The notes: a model not told the origin generated them from the sequence alone. DNA of 35,337 nucleotides from Bryobacterales bacterium (GCA_025463005.1 JAOAPR010000075.1:1-35337); one strand, 5' to 3'; shown: positions 1 to 8,161, numbered from the stretch's first letter. Made by a program: numbers and translations.

Positions 1-1
1 T

Positions 2-322
<321 letters not shown>

Positions 323-757
323 GTTGGGCGGAAAAGAGAGCTGTCAACTCGGTACCAATCCCCGTTCCTGATGGTGGATTGGAAAAACCGAAGTTCGTCG
401 CTTTTCGTGGCTCGCTAGGGCCGGATCGCGCGCCCTCGATCGCGCTTCTTAACTTCGCAACGACCGTTCGCCTAAGCCTGGATCAGCAGTTTGAAATGCG
501 ACCGGACCGGAATGCACATGGTCTTCCAGCTCCGTATTCGTAATAATTGGCGCCCCGGGGCATCAGACAAGAAGATCGCTGACGAGATCGAGAAGTTGTC
601 CGTTTGTCTGCTACGAAGCGGTCGGCCGACGTCGGCACGGATCACGTATATGGGATCGAGCGCACTACGCTGCCAGGCGCGTACGGGCACAATAAGAGGA
701 AGATCGGAAGGATACTGCTCTTCCTGATCGTAGGTACTTTTCAAGGTGAGGAACGGA
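323..757. other. Gene-poor stretch after katG
   Basis: No convincing gene is seen on either strand. The open frames here have no recognisable domain, no good ribosome binding site and overlap each other. A minus-strand frame at about 600-720 has a faint resemblance to the end of an ABC permease (an Arg-rich segment followed by LDP and IRAD), but it is too weak to call. Because it adjoins a propeller-gene fragment, the stretch is best read as decaying DNA. Confidence 0.6.
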
Positions 758-910
758 TGGACCATCGATTACGGAACCCCCGCTCGCAAAGTTCCAGAGG
801 ATATTTCCGCTTCTCGTGTCTAGCGCGTACATCTGCCCTGAATAAGAGCCCGCATACATGATGCCGTTCGCAACACTCACCGAGCCAGTGTCAATGGTGC
901 CTGCGGGGAT
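758..910 (-). pseudogene. Fragment of a PQQ-type beta-propeller gene
   Basis: Read on the minus strand, about 50 codons resemble the last blade of a PQQ-binding-like beta-propeller protein, such as polyvinyl-alcohol dehydrogenase or other quinoprotein dehydrogenases. The sequence includes GSVSVANGIMYAGSYSGQMY, then ALDTRSGNILWNFASGGSVI and DGPSV. Immediately upstream of the fragment is a TAA (911-913). After DGPSV the frame drifts into unrelated residues, where the family would normally continue with a motif of the type VDGVVYWGSGY. No start codon with context, no other blades and no cytochrome domain are visible. It lies directly behind the dioxygenase stop, so it may be transcribed but is unlikely to make a folded protein. 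Confidence 0.75.
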
Positions 911-925
911 TTACAAACGTTCTCC

Positions 926-1708
926 TTATCCGGATACATCACCGATCTGCACACTCAGCATGGAAATCGATCCTCCATCGACACCTTCAACTGGGAACTT
1001 AATCACATCAGTTGACTGCCGCGCACCAAGCACATACAACAGCGGCAAGTAGTGGTCCGGTGTCGGAACCGAGAGTAGCGCATCTGCTCCGAGCGTTTCG
1101 TAAGCGATCAACGGCACGTTCTCACCTGCCAGCATCAGCTCCTTGGCTTGCTCTTCGAAGCGAATCGCCCAATCGTAGGGGTCGGGGGCATGGCGTCCCC
1201 AGGCGTAGGCGTGCAAGTTGTGAACTACGTTTCCGCTGCCAATGATGAGAACACCCTCCTCACGAAGCGGCGCGAGCTTTTGACCCACTTCGAAGTGGAA
1301 CGTGGCCGGTCTTGCCTCATCGATGCTGAGCTGAACCACCGGGATGTCGGCGCGAGGATAGGCGTGGCGAAGCACAGACCACGTGCCATGATCAAGGCCC
1401 CAGGAATGATCCAGCTCCACGGCCAGGGGTCGCAGCAGGTTCTGTACACGCTTGGCAAGCTCTGGATCACCCGGCGCCGGGTATTGGACTTGATACAACT
1501 CCCGCGGAAACCCTCCAAAATCATGGATCGTCCGCGGCGAAGTGCTGACCGTGACGCCCGTTCCAGCAACGAACCAGTGTGCAGAAATGGAAAGAATCGC
1601 TTTGGGCTTCGGTACCTGCAATCCCATACGGCGCCAGGTGGCAGTGTAGGTGTTCTCGATCAGCGCGTTCATGGGATTACCGTGGCCGAAGAAAATTGCG
1701 GGAAGCAT
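926..1708 (-). CDS. ygiD: YgiD/DODA-type extradiol dioxygenase (class III, LigB-like)
   Basis: The 260-residue protein belongs to the 4,5-DOPA extradiol dioxygenase family, whose members cleave catechol-type rings with oxygen using one metal ion. The expected metal ligands are all visible: His9 in FFGHGNP, His44 in ISAHW, His163 in GSGNVVHNL and His219 in PTPDHY. The catalytic His107 sits in GLDHGTWSVLRHAYP. Length is normal for the family (about 260). The ATG at 1706-1708 is the natural start because the metal-binding motif begins seven residues later; no strong Shine-Dalgarno sequence is visible. The gene starts 39 bases after the kdpE-like stop on the same strand, so it is probably the last gene of that operon. 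Its real substrate is unknown. The family name reflects plant betalain and bacterial DOPA activity, and many bacterial members have no established substrate. Confidence 0.9.
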   Translation of the reverse strand: MLPAIFFGHGNPMNALIENTYTATWRRMGLQVPKPKAILSISAHWFVAGTGVTVSTSPRTIHDFGGFPRELYQVQYPAPGDPELAKRVQNLLRPLAVELDHSWGLDHGTWSVLRHAYPRADIPVVQLSIDEARPATFHFEVGQKLAPLREEGVLIIGSGNVVHNLHAYAWGRHAPDPYDWAIRFEEQAKELMLAGENVPLIAYETLGADALLSVPTPDHYLPLLYVLGARQSTDVIKFPVEGVDGGSISMLSVQIGDVSG

Positions 1709-1747
1709 CCAGCGTTCTCGTCCGAGAGTCTAGCAAACTAGAGAGAA

Positions 1748-2446
1748 CTACTGTGCCGACTCTTCCGTTACCAAACGGTATCCCACCCCGGGCTCGGTCT
1801 GCAGGTACTTAGGGCGGGCCGGGTTACCCTCCAGCTTGCGACGCAGCTGGGCGATATAAACGCGGAGATACTGAGCCTGTTCGGTGTGGTGCGGTCCCCA
1901 CACTTCGTTTAGCAGCTGGCGCTGCGTAAGGACCTTCCCGGCGTGCTGGATCAGGACCTGAAGCAGCTTGTATTCGTTGGGCGTCAGGTGGACCTCCTGC
2001 GCGTCCACCCGCACCACCCGTTTTTCGAGGTCCACCTCAACTGCGCCGAAACGCACCACCGAGCCGGGACCATCCGCGCGGGCGCTGGAACGACGCAGAG
2101 CGGCGCGAATCCGGGCCAGCAGCTCGCCCACCGCGAACGGCTTCGCGACGTAGTCATCGGCGCCCAGGTCGAGCGCTGCGATTTTGTCTTTCTCCTGGCC
2201 GCGCGCGGAAAGCACCAGGATGGGAATTTGGCCCCACTGGCGGACGCTGCGAATTACCTCCAGGCCGTCGCGGTCGGGAAGCCCGAGATCCAGTAAAATC
2301 AGATCCGGTAGACGCGATGTGGCCTGCACCAGGCCCTCCTCAGCCGTCAGTGCTTCCTGCAACCGATAGCCCTCGGAGTCGAGCGCCGCTCGTAGAAACC
2401 TGCGTATCTGCGCATCGTCCTCGATAAGTAGAATCAGCGGCTTCAT
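1748..2446 (-). CDS. kdpE: KdpE-type OmpR/PhoB-family response regulator
   Basis: The 232-residue protein has a receiver domain (about 3-117) and a winged-helix DNA-binding domain (about 130-228). The acidic pocket is in IEDDAQ (Asp10, Asp11), the phosphate-accepting Asp53 is in LLDLGLPDRDG, the switch Ser80 is in VLSAR, and Lys102 is in VAKPF. The DNA-binding half has the usual LTPNEYKLLQVL and LRVYIAQLRRKLE motifs, and this domain arrangement plus the pairing with a KdpD-like kinase supports a KdpE-type assignment. Its ATG overlaps the kinase stop by four bases (ATGA), which indicates translational coupling. In classical systems KdpE activates kdpFABC. No kdpFABC gene is visible here, so the likely target is the neighbouring permease operon, which is an inference. 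No operator could be identified. Confidence 0.9.
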   Translation of the reverse strand: MKPLILLIEDDAQIRRFLRAALDSEGYRLQEALTAEEGLVQATSRLPDLILLDLGLPDRDGLEVIRSVRQWGQIPILVLSARGQEKDKIAALDLGADDYVAKPFAVGELLARIRAALRRSSARADGPGSVVRFGAVEVDLEKRVVRVDAQEVHLTPNEYKLLQVLIQHAGKVLTQRQLLNEVWGPHHTEQAQYLRVYIAQLRRKLEGNPARPKYLQTEPGVGYRLVTEESAQ

Positions 2447-4062
2447 TTCCTGGATTCCAAGGGGAGGCGAATGAGAAATATGGAGCCGCCTCCGTCGCGC
2501 GGGAGGGCCTGAATGGTTCCGCGATGCGCCTCAATAATGGCGCGGCAGATGGGAAGCCCGAGTCCGGCGCCGCGCACGTTGTCGGACACATTGCCGGACT
2601 GGCCGCGGTAAAACTTCTCGAAAATACGCTCTTCCTCGCCGGCAGGAACGCCGGGGCCGCGGTCTCGAACTTCGAGGATGACCGCCCCGTCTTTTTCGAA
2701 CGCTGCCAGTTCGATGGGCGTTCCAGAAGGCGTGTACTTGACGATGTTCTCCAGCAAATTCCACAATACCTGCCCCAGCAGCACATCGTCCACGAACACC
2801 ATGGGGAGATTTTCGGCAAGCTCGGTAATGACCGTGCGGCCTTCGAGCTGTGACTCCATACGCTGGAGCGCGGTTCCAACGATTTCCTCCAGCGGATAAA
2901 AGTCGCGGCGTAGCTCCACACCGCCGGATTCGAGCCGCGTCATATCGAGCAGATTGCCGACTAAGCGGCTGAGACGGTCGGCTTCGTCGGAGATGCTTTC
3001 GAGCAGCTCGTCGCGCGTTTCGGGCGGCAGCCGGCCGCCCTGCGAGCGCAGCGTGGAGGCGGCGCCCGTGATGGAGGCGAGCGGAGTACGAAGGTCGTGC
3101 GACACGGCGCTCAACAGGGAGCTGCGCATTTGCTCGGTCTGCATGTGGAAACGCGTTTCCTCCGCCGCTCTTTGGCTCATGGTTCGTTCGATCGCGAGCG
3201 CCGTCTGGCCGGCGAACACTTCGAGCAGGTGCTGTTGCTCCGGTGCGAAGATGCGGCCCTCCACATTGAGCGCGACATCGGGCAAAACGGCCAAGACGCC
3301 GAAAGTTTCGCGCGCGCCGCGCAGCGGAAGATAGAGCGCGGTGGCGTCGGGAAATGTGCCAGTGCGCAATCCGGCTTTGTGGCCGTTATCGAAGACCCAC
3401 TGGGCGATGGATTCCTCGGACGGCGGCACGGGCAACACGTCGGAAGTGCGGCGGCGGAAGGAGAGCCGGCCGTCCTCCGGCAGGAACATCACAGCGCGCG
3501 CGCCGAAGACTTCCTCCGCGAGCGCGGTGGCGGCTCTGGCAGCCTCAAAAACACGGGTCTCACCGGCCAGCCGGCTCGACAAACGGTACAACGCTTCCGT
3601 GCGGGCCTGGGCCGCGGCCGCGTGCGCCGCGTGCTCCCGCAGCCGTACGGTCTGCGTGCTGATTACCAGCGCGACAATCAGCATTCCGGCAAACGTCAAC
3701 ACGTATTGATAATCGGAAACGGCGAAGGTCAGGTATGGCGGCACGCAAAAGAAATCAAAGGCCGCCACGCTCAGAAACGAGGAGATCACCGAGATTCGGC
3801 GGCTGCAGCGCATGGCGACGGCCACCACGCCGCCCAAATAGATCATCGCGAGATTCGTGGGAGCCAGGGTGTCGCGCAAGAGCACGGTGGCGACGGTGGC
3901 GGTCGCAACGATGGCGACTGCCAGGATTGTTTCTCGCGTCAACGTTCTGCTGGCCGCCACGCCGTCCCACAGTATCAGGTCCAGGTCAGGTTTCGTTGGG
4001 TTTCTGGATTTCGTTCTCCAGGGAGTCCAGAATATCGCCGCGACGACCGCCCTCCAGATCAT
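2443..4062 (-). CDS. KdpD-like sensor histidine kinase lacking the KdpD/USP N-terminal half
   Basis: This is a membrane sensor kinase matching only the C-terminal part of KdpD. In order it has a four-helix DUF4118 membrane domain (about 45-140), a coiled stretch, a GAF-like domain (about 155-295), a HisKA dimerisation helix with the phosphorylated His322 in AVSHDLRTPL, and a HATPase domain with N box WNLLENIVKYTP, G1 box DRGPGVP and G2 box GAGLGL. Classical KdpD is about 890 residues with an N-terminal ATP-binding KdpD domain and a universal-stress domain; both are absent. The frame stays open to a GTG at 4098, but the ATG at 4062 is preferred because a GGAGG lies seven bases before it. That start overlaps the permease gene by 77 bases. 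The kinase is expected to phosphorylate the following KdpE-like regulator. What it senses cannot be read from sequence. Confidence 0.87.
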   Translation of the reverse strand: MIWRAVVAAIFWTPWRTKSRNPTKPDLDLILWDGVAASRTLTRETILAVAIVATATVATVLLRDTLAPTNLAMIYLGGVVAVAMRCSRRISVISSFLSVAAFDFFCVPPYLTFAVSDYQYVLTFAGMLIVALVISTQTVRLREHAAHAAAAQARTEALYRLSSRLAGETRVFEAARAATALAEEVFGARAVMFLPEDGRLSFRRRTSDVLPVPPSEESIAQWVFDNGHKAGLRTGTFPDATALYLPLRGARETFGVLAVLPDVALNVEGRIFAPEQQHLLEVFAGQTALAIERTMSQRAAEETRFHMQTEQMRSSLLSAVSHDLRTPLASITGAASTLRSQGGRLPPETRDELLESISDEADRLSRLVGNLLDMTRLESGGVELRRDFYPLEEIVGTALQRMESQLEGRTVITELAENLPMVFVDDVLLGQVLWNLLENIVKYTPSGTPIELAAFEKDGAVILEVRDRGPGVPAGEEERIFEKFYRGQSGNVSDNVRGAGLGLPICRAIIEAHRGTIQALPRDGGGSIFLIRLPLESRK

Positions 4063-6232
4063 GCTCGAGCCTCCGGAGAGCCATGCCGACGACGTCACGG
4101 TGGTGCAGCCGGGATCCGACGCTCGAATTCGCGCAGAGCCGCAGCCAGATGCGATGCAGGCGGTCGACGTCCTCGGGCCATAATCGGGGCGGATGAGGTC
4201 CCAGGTTTACGTAAACCGAGGGGCGGTCCGGATTGGTGATTTCGAGCGAAAAAGCGTGCCGCGGCTCAGGCAAGCGCTCCCAGGCCAAACCGATGCGGCT
4301 CGCCAGCTCCTCCGAAGCCATGCGTGAGGATACGCCGACTACCAGCTTGGACGCCTGGAGCCGTGCGGCAGTTTGCACCATGGCGTCAAACGGATCGATC
4401 GCCGGCACCACCAGTAGCTCCACGCTCTTGCCTTGCTTTTCAGCCACGGAGACCACGTGCGAGAACAGCTCCTGCTCGTCGCGGGCAAACAGTTGTTCCT
4501 CGCGCAGATCGTATTCGGCGGCGCCCGTTGAAAGAGGGCGGACCGTCATGACCACGATGTCATGACGGCGCAGGTTAGTTTTCTCGAGAACTTTGTTCAG
4601 GTGCCACAGCCGCCGGAAATCGCGAACGGCCACCAGCACGGATCCAGGGCGCGCATGCAGGGATACCGAGGTGATCTCGGACTGGTGATCCAGATTGAAT
4701 TTTTCCAGATCCGCGCGATGCTCTTTCTTCCTGCGGGCATTAATGCGTTCGGAGATCAGGAACAGGCCGTACAGGACAATGGTGAAAGAGACGCCGTAAA
4801 TGGTGGCGATCTTCTTCGAAAACAGGTTCGCGATGGCGACCAGGAACAGCATCAAGGTGGTCGCGCCCAGACCTACCGGCAATTCAATTCGCCCCAATTT
4901 CAAATTGAACGGGAACTTATACTCCTGGTCGTGGCGCTGGTAGCGAAGCACCAGCACTCCCAGCGCCTTGAGCGCGAAGCTCCATACCACGCCGAACGCG
5001 TAGGCTTCGCCCAGCAGGAGCATGTCGCCGCGGCTGGCGATGATGGTCGCGATCTGGAGCAGCGCCATCAGGCTCAGAATCCGGTAGGTGGTCCCATACT
5101 TGGTGTGGGGCCTGCGGAACCAGTCCAGCAGCACGCCGTCCTCGGCCACCCGGTTCATGACGCCGTTCACGCCGATGAGAGAAGTATTCACGGCTCCGGC
5201 AAGAATCAGCACGCCGACAATCACCACAAAGACGTGAAACGCGAGCTTGACGGCCGCGGGTCCGGCGAGATTCTCCACTACGCCGCCGATCAGGTTGTCG
5301 TAATAGCTGCTCCGAACCGCATCGGGAATGATCATCACCGCGAAAACGGAGATCACGCCGGTGCAGATCAGGCAGTAGGTGCAAACGACGTTGCCGGTGA
5401 GGCGCAGGTTCTTGAGCTTGGGATAGGCAAGCTCGCGGTAAACCTGGGCGAGCGTCTCGAATCCGCTCATCGCGAGGATCGAGTGGCCGAAAGCCACGAT
5501 GAGCACTACAAAGGAAATCTGCGCCCAGAATGTCCCATCGAGCCATCCCAGTGATTCCTTGGTCAGGTGGATGTTGGATGGTGTTGGCGGCGGTGGCAAT
5601 GTCGCCCCGCCCCGCATCACCAGGGTTAGCGGGCACCAGATCAGGAGGATCACCACCATCACCGTGGTGATCTGCATGATGCGCAGGGCTTTGGTGCTGG
5701 ACTCCGGGACGCCCTTGATGTTGCTCCACCAAAAGTACACGGTGACGACTACGCTGAAGAACACCGCGAACGAATTTGGATTGGTCCGCCAGGTTTGGTG
5801 CAAGGCTTCGCTGATTTCGTTGAGCAGGCGGCCCAGGTATTGGCCGGCGCTGACCACGCTGATGGGACCGGTGAGAATGTAGTCCACCACCAACGCGGAT
5901 ACCGAAAGCTTCGCTACGGTGGGTCCCATGCTGTCTCGCACGACCACGTACACGCCGCCGCGCACGAACATGCTGGAGCTTTCCATGTACACGGAGCGGA
6001 CGGCATAGCTGAACAGCATTACCGCCAGCACCATCCAGGGCGCGGACTTGCCGATGGCCTGCTCGGCGATGCCTCCGATGTAGTACATCGTTGAGGCCAT
6101 ATCGTTCAGCACGACGGCGGCCGCTTGCCAGACCGAGATGAACGTAAGCGCGACCGTTGTAGCGACGACCACTTTGGTGGTCCCGGAAGCTATCCCGGTA
6201 TTTTGCGGGGCAGTTGAAGTCTGCGGATTCAT
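3986..6232 (-). CDS. APC-superfamily permease with universal-stress-like C-terminal domain (possible K+ transporter)
   Basis: The 748-residue protein has an APC-type core of about 12 membrane helices (about 20-500) followed by a soluble tail. The tail begins as a universal-stress-like fold (about 520-650: PGSVLVAVRDFRRLWHL, IVVMTVRPL, ASKLVVGVSSRM) and ends in a charged segment. The core contains GGVYVVVRDSMG, LVVDYILTGPISVVSAGQYL and NIKGVPESSTKAL. These resemble, from memory, the GGGAY, LLVDYILT..VSISAG and NLRGLSES motifs of the KimA/YdaO type of potassium importer. Substrate is therefore suggested to be K+, but amino acids cannot be excluded. The frame stays open 51 codons further upstream, but the ATG at 6232 is chosen because it overlaps the upstream USP stop as ATGA and is followed directly by the permease domain. 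The gene overlaps the kinase downstream. Confidence 0.85.
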   Translation of the reverse strand: MNPQTSTAPQNTGIASGTTKVVVATTVALTFISVWQAAAVVLNDMASTMYYIGGIAEQAIGKSAPWMVLAVMLFSYAVRSVYMESSSMFVRGGVYVVVRDSMGPTVAKLSVSALVVDYILTGPISVVSAGQYLGRLLNEISEALHQTWRTNPNSFAVFFSVVVTVYFWWSNIKGVPESSTKALRIMQITTVMVVILLIWCPLTLVMRGGATLPPPPTPSNIHLTKESLGWLDGTFWAQISFVVLIVAFGHSILAMSGFETLAQVYRELAYPKLKNLRLTGNVVCTYCLICTGVISVFAVMIIPDAVRSSYYDNLIGGVVENLAGPAAVKLAFHVFVVIVGVLILAGAVNTSLIGVNGVMNRVAEDGVLLDWFRRPHTKYGTTYRILSLMALLQIATIIASRGDMLLLGEAYAFGVVWSFALKALGVLVLRYQRHDQEYKFPFNLKLGRIELPVGLGATTLMLFLVAIANLFSKKIATIYGVSFTIVLYGLFLISERINARRKKEHRADLEKFNLDHQSEITSVSLHARPGSVLVAVRDFRRLWHLNKVLEKTNLRRHDIVVMTVRPLSTGAAEYDLREEQLFARDEQELFSHVVSVAEKQGKSVELLVVPAIDPFDAMVQTAARLQASKLVVGVSSRMASEELASRIGLAWERLPEPRHAFSLEITNPDRPSVYVNLGPHPPRLWPEDVDRLHRIWLRLCANSSVGSRLHHRDVVGMALRRLEHDLEGGRRGDILDSLENEIQKPNET
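4070..4074 (-). promoter_or_regulatory. Ribosome binding site that fixes the kinase start
   Basis: On the minus strand a GGAGG sits seven bases before the ATG at 4062, inside the end of the permease gene. It decides between the two candidate kinase starts, since the upstream GTG at 4098 has no comparable site. Confidence 0.7.
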
Positions 6233-6717
6233 GCGGTCACTACCAGCACACGGCAGCCGTCGCGACGCAGAATTCTGGTCAGATTCCGCTCCCAGGAAGG
6301 CCACCAGGGCCACTTTCGCGCGCCGACAATCACAACCGAATCGGGCGGCAGCGCGCGGCGAACGGTTTCGCATCGATCCCGGCAAAGGTAGATTTCGATA
6401 GTAGTGTCCGCGTCATCGCAGCCCTCAGTCATGGACTCGATCAAACGCTCGGTGAATTCCACGGAGACGGGCGGATCTGCCAGCGGCAGAGGATACGGGA
6501 CCACTTGGGTAACCATCAGCGTGATGCGGGCGCTTAGCGTGCGGGCCAGGTTTCTGGCCGCTGTCAGTGCAACTGCGGTCCTGCGCAGATCGGTAAAGAT
6601 GACCTTGACATCGAGCTTGCGGCCACTATCGGCGGGATAGAGCGCCTCCGGAGCATGATCCTGATACTTGAGGCGAACTGTTTCGTGAGCCATCAATTCC
6701 AGCCTAGAGACGCGCAT
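6229..6717 (-). CDS. Universal-stress-like small protein, first gene of the permease/Kdp operon
   Basis: The protein (162 residues, or 154 if it starts at the ATG at 6693) has a single universal-stress-like alpha/beta domain. It opens with strand DVKVIFTDL (about 36-44), has a central strand ARITLMVTQVVPYPLP and ends with VVIVGARKW and CRVLVVTA. The usual ATP-binding signature of UspA proteins (G-2x-G-9x-G-S/T) is not present after VGAR, so it is probably a non-nucleotide-binding or unusual ligand member. The stop overlaps the permease ATG by four bases. Its position at the head of the operon, next to a permease with the same fold at its tail, suggests a partner or regulator of transport. Neither candidate start has a strong Shine-Dalgarno sequence. 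Function beyond the fold is unknown. Confidence 0.75.
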   Translation of the reverse strand: MRVSRLELMAHETVRLKYQDHAPEALYPADSGRKLDVKVIFTDLRRTAVALTAARNLARTLSARITLMVTQVVPYPLPLADPPVSVEFTERLIESMTEGCDDADTTIEIYLCRDRCETVRRALPPDSVVIVGARKWPWWPSWERNLTRILRRDGCRVLVVTA

Positions 6718-6887
6718 CTTAAGGCCGTGTCAATATCGAGGCCGAGGGTATAAAGAAAGTGTTAAGAGAGCGCCTCTGGATAGCGTGGATCGATGCCGAC
6801 GCAGGATCAGAGCTTCCCAGCAAGCCAAAACGAATCAGCTCATATATCATAGATTGGTCTTTATCATCTGACACAGAAAGAACTGGA
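6718..6887. promoter_or_regulatory. Divergent intergenic region between the USP operon and an amidohydrolase gene
   Basis: These 170 bases separate two genes transcribed away from each other, so promoters for both should lie here. On the plus strand an AT-rich run (about 6841-6867) precedes the amidohydrolase ATG at 6888. On the minus strand a TATAC-like element lies near 6750. Neither has a convincing -35 partner, so exact promoters are not called. The long plus-strand open frame starting at 6759 is judged an upstream extension of the real gene. Confidence 0.45.
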
Positions 6888-8066
6888 ATGAAAAAACGCA
6901 CCTTGACCATTCAAGCCTGCCTGATGCTGGGAGCGGTTGCATCGCTATCTGCACAGGACCTCACGATCACCAATGCGCGTATCATTGTCGCCAACGGCAC
7001 CGTAATAGAGCGCGGATCAATCGTGGTGCGCGCGGGAAAGATCGTTTCCGCCGCTTCCGGCGCGCCATCCGCCGCGACCGGCAGAAGCATCGACGCCAAA
7101 GGCATGACTGCCATGCCTGGATTCATCGATGCACATCGGCATATCAATACAGGACCCAACGAGAAGGCGCAGATGCAGGCGCTTCTCGAAGCCGGTTACA
7201 CGACCATTCTGTCCGGAGGCGGTCCGGCGGAAGGAAACATCACGCTTAGGGATCACATCGAGAAGGGCCTGATCAATGGACCCCGCATCATCCCGTCCGG
7301 GTCGTTGAGGCTGAACAATAACACCCCTGAAATGGCTCGCGCCGAGATACGGAAGATGGCCGAGCTTGGAATCAAGTTCACGGGCGAAATAGCACTTACT
7401 CCCGTCCCGGGGCCGAGCGAAAAAGAAATCGAAGTTCTCAAAGCGGTTGTGGACGAGGCGAAGAAGGTTGGCATTATGGTCCAGGTCCACGCGGTGAGTT
7501 CCCGGGCCATGGTGGCCGCCGTCGAGGCGGGTGTGCCCCTGCTGGTTCACCTTCCCAACAAGGACTGGGTCAGCAAAGAAGACGCAAAGAAAGTGGCTGC
7601 CGCGGGTGTGAAGGTGTTGGGGACGGTCGGCTTCGGATCACCGGTATTCGGGGTGTTTGCGGATGACAACAAGGCGCGATTCCGGGATGGGAAGGCGTGG
7701 CCCGAAGGAATCGTCGACGGGGTCCGTCTCGGAGAGGAAGCGGGATACATGCCGGTGAATGCGCGTACGGTCTGGGATGCGGGCGCCATCCTCGGCTACT
7801 GCACCGATACAACCTATGACCCGAAAGCCGGGCTGGACCATGAGCTGAAGATCCTCAACGTGATGTTCTCGATGCCGGACCTTATCAGGATGATGGGGCC
7901 AAATACGGCGTCGTACATCCAGATGAGCGACCAGCTCGGTACGCTGGAAGCCGGCAAGCTGGCCGACCTCATTCTTGTCGACGGCAATCCGCTTGAGGGC
8001 TATTGGAACTGGCTGAAAACCAAGGTAGTGGTCAAGGGCGGTGTAATTGTGGTCGATAAACGCTAG
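6888..8066 (+). CDS. Exported amidohydrolase (imidazolonepropionase-like family)
   Basis: The 392-residue protein has a signal peptide (KKRT, hydrophobic core, cleavage near SLSAQ at 20-23) and a metal-dependent amidohydrolase barrel. Metal-site candidates are His83 and His85 (DAHRH), His201 (VQVHAV), His221 (LLVHLP) and Asp307 (YCTDTT). The C-terminal part has the family pattern LGTLEAGKLADLILVDGNPL. Odd point: where most relatives carry the metal-bridging, carboxylated lysine (IKI or similar), this protein reads FTGEI with no lysine; Glu167 might substitute. The ATG at 6888 is chosen over the upstream GTG/ATG extension because the signal peptide begins there and GAAAGAACTGGA precedes it. 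The likely role is hydrolysis of a cyclic amide, amidine or peptide-like compound in the periplasm; the substrate is unknown. A second amidohydrolase follows 197 bases later. Confidence 0.85.
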   Translation: MKKRTLTIQACLMLGAVASLSAQDLTITNARIIVANGTVIERGSIVVRAGKIVSAASGAPSAATGRSIDAKGMTAMPGFIDAHRHINTGPNEKAQMQALLEAGYTTILSGGGPAEGNITLRDHIEKGLINGPRIIPSGSLRLNNNTPEMARAEIRKMAELGIKFTGEIALTPVPGPSEKEIEVLKAVVDEAKKVGIMVQVHAVSSRAMVAAVEAGVPLLVHLPNKDWVSKEDAKKVAAAGVKVLGTVGFGSPVFGVFADDNKARFRDGKAWPEGIVDGVRLGEEAGYMPVNARTVWDAGAILGYCTDTTYDPKAGLDHELKILNVMFSMPDLIRMMGPNTASYIQMSDQLGTLEAGKLADLILVDGNPLEGYWNWLKTKVVVKGGVIVVDKR

Positions 8067-8127
8067 CGTGCCAGGAAATGGTTTCCACTGAGAGCATCGC
8101 GAACACTCGAATTGGCTTGCGGTGCAC

Positions 8128-8161
8128 GCTGCTGCGTGCAATAGTGTGACGATGCAGCAGC
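8128..8161 (+). repeat. Hairpin between the two amidohydrolase genes
   Basis: A perfect 8-base stem GCTGCTGC/GCAGCAGC, extended to ten pairs by one G-T and one T-A pair, encloses a 14-base loop. No T-run follows, so it is not a classical intrinsic terminator. It could be an mRNA-stabilising or attenuating structure, or a Rho-dependent end. The rest of the 197-base spacer shows only the strong ribosome binding site at 8253. Confidence 0.5.

Noticed and set aside
472..765. Possible ABC-permease tail remnant on the minus strand after katG
   Set aside because: Only a short VPVRAW...LDP...IRAD resemblance; too weak to separate from chance.
3097..4239. Long plus-strand open frame of 380 codons opposite the kinase gene
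   Set aside because: It is the antisense of a clear kinase and permease gene, its composition is Arg/Gly/His-rich, and it has no recognisable domain.
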